A DNA stretch of 8,093 nucleotides. Origin: Ruminococcus flavefaciens. Its GTDB lineage: Bacteria; Bacillota; Clostridia; Oscillospirales; Ruminococcaceae. Positions within the stretch are counted from its first letter, which is position 1. Each line of letters begins with the position of its first letter. The position numbers and the translations under genes are program-made. The notes under the pieces are model-generated. The model ran no database searches and was not told where the DNA came from. It saw nothing but the letters and a program-made list of their open reading frames with translations. The DNA is taken from NCBI GenBank assembly GCA_002348905.1, contig DEBW01000010.1:1-8093 (forward strand), given 5' to 3'. Positions 4,678 through 8,093 of this stretch are shown here, in pieces.

Positions 4678-6312
4678 ATGCCAATTACAGAATTACTTGA
4701 AAGAAACGCAAAGCTATACGGCAGCGATGTCGCACTTGTTGAGGTAAATCCTACTATTACTGAGGTTCGCCGCAAGACATGGAAGGAATATGACCTTATC
4801 GAGACAAATCCTGAATGTCATTACCGCCGTGAGATAACATGGAAGGTATTTGACGAAAAGGCTAACCGTTTCGCAAATATGCTCATTGAAAGAGGAGTGC
4901 AGAAGGGCGACAAGGTAGGAATACTTCTCATGAACTGCCTTGAATGGCTGCCTATATACTTCGGAGTGCTCAAAACAGGCGCTCTTGCAGTACCTCTCAA
5001 CTACCGCTATACCTCAGACGAGATAAAGTACTGCCTTGACCTTGCAGAAGTTGATATACTTGTATTCGGTCCTGAGTTTATCGGACGAGTTGAGGAGATA
5101 GCTGAGGATATCAGCAAGAACAGACTTCTTTTCTATGTTGGTGAGGGATGTCCATCATTTGCTGAGCACTACGACAGCGACGTTGCAAATTCATCAAGTG
5201 AAGCTCCTGACATAAAGCTCACAGACGATGACGATGCGGCAATATACTTCTCATCAGGTACAACAGGCTTCCCGAAGGCAATACTCCATAAGCACAGAAG
5301 CCTTGTACACTCCGCACAGGTAGAACAGAACCACCACGGTCAGACAAGGGATGACGTTTTCCTTTGTATACCTCCGCTTTATCATACAGGGGCAAAGATG
5401 CACTGGTTCGGCAGTTTGCAGTCCGGCGGAAAGGCTGTACTCTTAAAGGGTGTAAAGCCTAAGACTATCATTGAGACTGTATCAAAGGAGCACTGCACTA
5501 TAGTATGGCTTCTTGTACCGTGGGCACAGGATATACTCGATGCTATCGACAGGGGAGAGATAGACGTTTCACAGTATGAGCTTTCACAGTGGAGACTTAT
5601 GCATATCGGCGCTCAGCCTGTACCTCCTTCACTTATTGCACGCTGGAAAGAGCATTTCCCGAATCACCAGTACGATACGAACTATGGTCTCAGCGAGTCG
5701 ATAGGTCCAGGCTGTGTACATCTCGGAGTTGAGAATATACACAAGGTAGGCGCTATAGGCAAGGCTGGTTTCGGCTGGGAAGTAAAGATAGCTGACGAGA
5801 ACGGCAATACTGTAAAGCGTGGCGAAGTCGGCGAGCTTTACGTTAAAGGCCCTGGAGTTATGGTATGCTATTACCGTGACGAAAAGGCTACATCCGAAAC
5901 TCTCAAGGACGGCTGGCTTCTCACAGGAGACATGGCTCAGGAGGACGAGGACGGCTTTATATACCTCGTAGACCGCAAGAAGGACGTTATCATCAGCGGC
6001 GGTGAAAATCTTTACCCTGTACAGATAGAGGACTTCCTCAGATCACATCCTGCTGTAAAGGACGTTGCAGTTATCGGTCTGCCTGACAGCAGACTCGGCG
6101 AGATAGCAGCAGCTATAATCTCTATCAAGGAAGGCGTTGAGTGTACAGAGGAGGATATAAATAACTTCTGTCAGAAAATGCCGAGATATAAGCGTCCGCA
6201 CAAGATAATATTCGCTGACGTTCCGAGAAATCCTACCGGCAAGATAGAAAAGCCGAAGCTCCGTCAGATATACTGCGGAGAGAGCCTTGTTGCTAAACAA
6301 ATAAAGAATTAA
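4678..6312 (+). CDS. AMP-forming acyl-CoA synthetase (fatty or aryl acid-CoA ligase)
   Basis: This 544-residue enzyme of the ANL adenylating superfamily would make acyl-CoA from an organic acid, ATP and CoA in the cytoplasm. The expected core motifs are present in order: P-loop FSSGTTGFPK at 191-200, NYGLSES at 335-341, TGD at 416-418, hinge region DRKKDVIISGGENLYP at 432-447, and PTGKIEK at 519-525 with the likely catalytic Lys522. Length is normal. The first 60 residues are unusual in containing a 20-residue tandem duplication (22-41 and 42-61, each with NP, RR, TWK and D). I chose ATG 4678, with AAAGGA at 4661-4666, over the in-frame ATG at 4636 because homologous proteins in memory begin with PITELL-like sequence and the longer form would translate the ribosome site. 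A PaaI-like thioesterase follows after 11 bases. The acid substrate is not readable; branched-chain, phenyl or medium-chain acids are all plausible in a rumen-type bacterium. Confidence 0.93.
   Translation: MPITELLERNAKLYGSDVALVEVNPTITEVRRKTWKEYDLIETNPECHYRREITWKVFDEKANRFANMLIERGVQKGDKVGILLMNCLEWLPIYFGVLKTGALAVPLNYRYTSDEIKYCLDLAEVDILVFGPEFIGRVEEIAEDISKNRLLFYVGEGCPSFAEHYDSDVANSSSEAPDIKLTDDDDAAIYFSSGTTGFPKAILHKHRSLVHSAQVEQNHHGQTRDDVFLCIPPLYHTGAKMHWFGSLQSGGKAVLLKGVKPKTIIETVSKEHCTIVWLLVPWAQDILDAIDRGEIDVSQYELSQWRLMHIGAQPVPPSLIARWKEHFPNHQYDTNYGLSESIGPGCVHLGVENIHKVGAIGKAGFGWEVKIADENGNTVKRGEVGELYVKGPGVMVCYYRDEKATSETLKDGWLLTGDMAQEDEDGFIYLVDRKKDVIISGGENLYPVQIEDFLRSHPAVKDVAVIGLPDSRLGEIAAAIISIKEGVECTEEDINNFCQKMPRYKRPHKIIFADVPRNPTGKIEKPKLRQIYCGESLVAKQIKN
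4741..4860 (+). repeat. 60-base tandem duplication inside the CoA ligase gene
   Basis: Unit one is 4741-4800 and unit two 4801-4860, encoding residues 22-41 and 42-61. Ungapped, 8 of 20 residues and 33 of 60 bases match, including GAG-x2-AAATCCT at the start and ten identical bases, ACATGGAAGG, further on. The phase is exactly 20 codons. It looks like an old duplication. Confidence 0.6.
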
Positions 6313-6323
6313 GGAAGTATTTT

Positions 6324-6719
6324 ATGTCTGATATCGAAAAAGTAAGAGAACTTTTTGCAAAAGACCATTTTGCAACAGAGAACGGCATGGTTATCGACGA
6401 AATAGGCGACCACTACGCTAAATGCAGTCTCGAACTCGGTGAGCGCCACCTGAACGCTATGGGAGCTGTAATGGGAGGAGTACACTTCACCCTCGCTGAT
6501 TTTGCTTTTGCTGTAGCTTCAAACTGGCAGAATCCCGGCGTAGTCGGACTTGATTGCAGTATAGCATATCTTTCACCAGTGAAGGGAAAGCGCCTTATAG
6601 CCGAGGCAAAACTTGTTAAAGACGGCAGGTCTACCTGTGTTTATACCGTTGACATAAGCGACGACATAGGTACAAAAGTGGCGACCGTACAAGCTATGGG
6701 ATTCCACGTTAACAAATAA
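6324..6719 (+). CDS. PaaI-like hotdog-fold acyl-CoA thioesterase
   Basis: This 131-residue protein has the single hotdog domain expected of the PaaI/YbgC-like thioesterase group, which hydrolyses acyl-CoA or aryl-CoA to the free acid and CoA. The family motif appears as HLNAMGAVMGG at 42-52 followed by FTLADFAFA at 55-63, with the likely catalytic Asp59. The His of the common HGG motif is Met50 here; I recall other clostridial members with MGG, so this may be a subfamily trait rather than a defect. Active forms are usually tetramers. It starts 11 bases after the CoA ligase stop, with AAGGA (6311-6315) overlapping that stop codon, and a strong terminator follows, so the two genes form one operon. 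The pairing suggests the thioesterase proofreads or releases CoA from products of the ligase, or recycles CoA from dead-end thioesters. The substrate is not known. Confidence 0.92.
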   Translation: MSDIEKVRELFAKDHFATENGMVIDEIGDHYAKCSLELGERHLNAMGAVMGGVHFTLADFAFAVASNWQNPGVVGLDCSIAYLSPVKGKRLIAEAKLVKDGRSTCVYTVDISDDIGTKVATVQAMGFHVNK

Positions 6720-6724
6720 AATAT

Positions 6725-6776
6725 ATTCCGCTGACAGGTCTGTAAAGTTCAGAATGTCAGCGGAATTTTTGTTTTT
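6725..6776 (+). terminator. Rho-independent terminator of the CoA ligase-thioesterase operon
   Basis: ATTCCGCTGACA (6725-6736) pairs perfectly over 12 bases with TGTCAGCGGAAT (6755-6766), with an 18-base loop and a T-rich tail (TTTT, G, TTTTT) reaching 6776. It begins five bases after the thioesterase stop. Confidence 0.92.
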
Positions 6777-6799
6777 GTCTGCAAATCAGCGTACACTAA

Positions 6800-6831
6800 A
6801 TGTTCGTTAAAAAGCATATGTTTGTTAACGA
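6800..6831. repeat. Direct and inverted repeats upstream of the Nudix promoter
   Basis: TCGTTAA (6804-6810) is the exact reverse complement of TTAACGA (6825-6831), giving arms centred 21 bases apart, two helical turns. The same stretch contains the direct pair ATGTTCGTTAA (6800-6810) and ATGTTTGTTAA (6818-6828), 10 of 11 identical at an 18-base step. It ends about 40 bases before the -35 of the next promoter, so it could be a regulator site. No regulator is identified. Confidence 0.4.
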
Positions 6832-6872
6832 TAAAAAATAATGTTTTTGCCGTGGGAAATTTCCTAAAACCA

Positions 6873-6901
6873 TTGACATTTTACGACAAAGGGTATATAA
6901 T
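6873..6901 (+). promoter_or_regulatory. Consensus sigma-A promoter of the Nudix gene
   Basis: TTGACA (6873-6878) and TATAAT (6896-6901) are perfect hexamers 17 bases apart. Transcription should begin near 6908, leaving a leader of about 36 bases that holds the AGGAG ribosome site. Confidence 0.9.
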
Positions 6902-6931
6902 AAGTGTCGCATGATATGACTTGTTGTGAAC

Positions 6932-6936
6932 AGGAG
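6932..6936 (+). promoter_or_regulatory. Shine-Dalgarno site that fixes the Nudix start
   Basis: AGGAG lies 7 bases before the ATG at 6944. An in-frame GTG at 6926 sits upstream of this site and would translate through it, so the ATG is preferred. Confidence 0.75.
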
Positions 6937-6943
6937 TTTTTTT

Positions 6944-7735
6944 ATGGATGATATAGAATTATACCTCAACAGACTTTCGTCTGAAAAAGAGATATTTGCT
7001 GAGTGTGCAGACAAGCTCGGTGCTGATAGTATAAACAGCTGTGATGAGCTTTCAGGGCTGCTTATGTCAGTGGACGAGGATGTAAAGTACAAGCTTTATG
7101 TCTCAAATGAAAAGGTCGGAAACAGTACAGTTGAGCAGGTGAAGAACGTATTCTCCGAGGCTGAGAAGAATAACGCCTGCATATCAATGGAGGTCATAGA
7201 AGACGAGTTCCTTAACCTTATTGATTCTGAGGCGAGACTTACATCTATGGCTAAGCCACGAAGCCTTGTACACCGTGACGGCGAACTGCATCCGGCTGTA
7301 CACATATGGATAATAAAGCGCAAGGATATGGGTATATATGTGCTCCTGCAAAAGCGCTCTCACGAGAAACGCATCTGTCCTGACTGCTATGATGTTTCAG
7401 CAGCCGGTCACGTTGCTCAGGGCGAGGAATTCCGCAGTACCGCAGTACGTGAGACTGAGGAGGAGCTTGGTCTTAAAATACACGGCAGTGACCTTGAACT
7501 TATCGGTCTGCACAAGAACGAGTACAAGGAAAAAGATATAAACGACTACGAAATGAGGGCTATATATCTTTGCAGAGAGAATGTCGATGTAGACAAGCTC
7601 GTTTTACAGTCATCCGAGGTATCAGATGTATGCTGGGCAGAGATAGACGAACTTCTTGCAGTAATGCATGACGGCGATTTCAAGCACTGCATCGACCTTG
7701 AAGAATTAGCAATGATAAAGAAGGCTGTCTTCTAA
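6944..7735 (+). CDS. Nudix hydrolase (IDI/YfcD-like) with an uncharacterised N-terminal region
   Basis: The 263-residue protein has a C-terminal Nudix domain from about residue 108. The Nudix box spans 155-177 and fits the G-x5-E-x7-REUxEExGU pattern: Gly155, Glu161, Arg169-Glu170, Glu173, Glu174 and Gly176, with Thr171 where an aliphatic residue is usual. These glutamates bind the divalent metal used to cleave a nucleoside-diphosphate-X type bond. The run HPAVHIWII (116-124), QKRS (136-139) and YDVSAAGH (149-156) is the layout of the isopentenyl-diphosphate-isomerase-like YfcD group, whose true substrates are mostly unknown. Residues 1-105 are acidic, apparently helical, without signal peptide or membrane segment, and I recognise no domain there; many relatives have only a short lead-in. 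The gene has its own consensus promoter and shares a bidirectional terminator with the converging dockerin gene, so context gives no hint of substrate. A true isopentenyl isomerase is less likely. Confidence 0.9.
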   Translation: MDDIELYLNRLSSEKEIFAECADKLGADSINSCDELSGLLMSVDEDVKYKLYVSNEKVGNSTVEQVKNVFSEAEKNNACISMEVIEDEFLNLIDSEARLTSMAKPRSLVHRDGELHPAVHIWIIKRKDMGIYVLLQKRSHEKRICPDCYDVSAAGHVAQGEEFRSTAVRETEEELGLKIHGSDLELIGLHKNEYKEKDINDYEMRAIYLCRENVDVDKLVLQSSEVSDVCWAEIDELLAVMHDGDFKHCIDLEELAMIKKAVF

Positions 7736-7763
7736 TACATCACTATTTATATGATATGAAAAG

Positions 7764-7790
7764 AAAAAGGGCGGATATTCCGCCCTTTTT
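7764..7790. terminator. Bidirectional terminator between convergent genes
   Basis: AAAAAGGGCGGA (7764-7775) pairs with TCCGCCCTTTTT (7779-7790) around a TAT loop. Both strands therefore show a GC stem followed by a T run, serving the Nudix gene on the plus strand and the dockerin gene on the minus strand, whose stop is ten bases away. Confidence 0.92.
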
Positions 7791-7799
7791 GTATTGGTA

Positions 7800-8093
7800 T
7801 CAGTTCCATGTAGGAGTTTTTCCGGTAGAAGTTGCTGCGTAGTATGCAAGTATTTTTGAAGCGTCACTTGCGTTTACGCTTTTGTCACCGTTGACATCTG
7901 CTGCTTGCTTCTGACGTTCTGAAAGCTTGGATATACCTGTCGTTGAGAGAGCAGAATACTCCATAAGCACCAGTGATGCGTCAGATGAGTTTATTTTACC
8001 GTTTCCGTCAACGTCTCCGAGGAGCATAGCATTAAGGTGGAATGTGACGCTTTTCACGCCGTCCTTTTCCACGGTGCTCCATGCTTCATCAGA
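7800..8093 (-). CDS. C-terminal fragment of a second dockerin protein, partial at right edge
   Basis: The frame is open to the right edge, so 97 C-terminal residues are visible and the start lies outside. A type I dockerin covers most of the fragment: the first calcium-binding segment is DVDGNGKINSSDASLVLMEY, and the second begins DVNGDKSVNASDASKILAYY. The first is separated from the second by about 18 residues, and a short TSTGKTPTWN-type tail follows. The Asp/Asn spacing fits two EF-hand-like calcium loops. This form, with SSDAS and NASDAS helices, resembles dockerins of Ruminococcus flavefaciens and is clearly different in its recognition residues from the dockerin of the protein at 3065-4459 (SVADAVAIL). 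Dockerins attach a secreted enzyme or binding protein to a cohesin. Residues before the dockerin (SDEAWSTVEKDGVKSVTF) belong to the end of another module, which I cannot identify. Its terminator is shared with the Nudix gene. Confidence 0.92.
   Translation of the reverse strand, partial: SDEAWSTVEKDGVKSVTFHLNAMLLGDVDGNGKINSSDASLVLMEYSALSTTGISKLSERQKQAADVNGDKSVNASDASKILAYYAATSTGKTPTWN

Noticed and set aside
6822..6839. TTGTTAA at 6822 as a Rex site upstream of the Nudix gene
   Set aside because: Only one half matches; the other half reads AAAAAAT rather than TTAACAA.
6926..6943. Nudix start at the GTG at 6926
   Set aside because: The AGGAG site for the ATG at 6944 falls inside this extension, and no ribosome site precedes the GTG.
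8070..8072. GTG at 8072 as the start of the minus-strand dockerin gene
   Set aside because: The frame continues open to the window edge and a dockerin is normally C-terminal to a larger secreted protein, so the gene is treated as truncated by the window.
1..8093. CRISPR array, transposon, phage or toxin-antitoxin module
   Set aside because: No regularly spaced repeats, transposase or integrase motifs, or paired small toxin and antitoxin genes were seen. The DUF4250-type gene is small but its partner is an exported dockerin protein.

Overview
The window looks like chromosomal DNA from a low-to-moderate GC anaerobic Firmicute of the Ruminococcus type, R. flavefaciens or R. albus-like. Three things point there: two separate proteins with type I dockerins (one complete, one cut by the right edge), genes for the NuoE/NuoF-like subunits of an NAD(H)-linked [FeFe]-hydrogenase, and purine-rich Shine-Dalgarno sites with consensus sigma-A promoters. 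The species assignment is inference. No rRNA, tRNA, CRISPR array, insertion sequence or phage gene is visible.

Layout. (1) 1-1583, minus strand: hydC (NuoE-like 2Fe-2S subunit) followed by hydB (NuoF-like FMN/NADH subunit). hydB runs off the left edge, so the rest of it and any catalytic hydA lie outside. (2) 1584-2013: a 430-base AT-rich divergent intergenic region with a promoter and a possible Rex operator for hydCB, and a consensus promoter for the next gene. (3) 2014-2694: a four-helix membrane protein of unknown function, with its own promoter and terminator. (4) 2874-4459: a two-gene unit made of a 58-residue DUF4250-type protein with a TTG start and a secreted 464-residue protein with InlB-type B-repeats, a Thr/Pro linker and a C-terminal dockerin. 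It ends at a strong terminator. (5) 4678-6719: an acyl-CoA synthetase and a PaaI-like hotdog thioesterase, evidently one operon, with its own promoter and terminator. (6) 6944-7735: a Nudix hydrolase with about 100 uncharacterised N-terminal residues, behind a consensus promoter. (7) 7800-8093, minus strand: the C-terminal end of a second dockerin protein, converging on the Nudix gene and sharing a bidirectional terminator with it.

How it fits together. The hydCB pair would couple NADH and ferredoxin oxidation to hydrogen metabolism during sugar fermentation, and the possible Rex site would tie its expression to the NADH/NAD+ ratio. The dockerin proteins would be exported and docked on cohesin scaffolds outside the cell. 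The CoA ligase and thioesterase would activate and release an organic acid, possibly a branched-chain or aromatic rumen acid, but the substrate cannot be read from the sequence. Each block has its own promoter and terminator, so these are neighbouring independent units rather than one system.

I did not find a clearly novel biological system. The best leads are the DUF4250 micro-gene joined to a non-catalytic dockerin protein, the Rex-like site in the hydC leader, a 60-base tandem duplication inside the CoA ligase, the tandem extended -10 elements upstream of that gene, and the unexplained N-terminal region of the Nudix protein.
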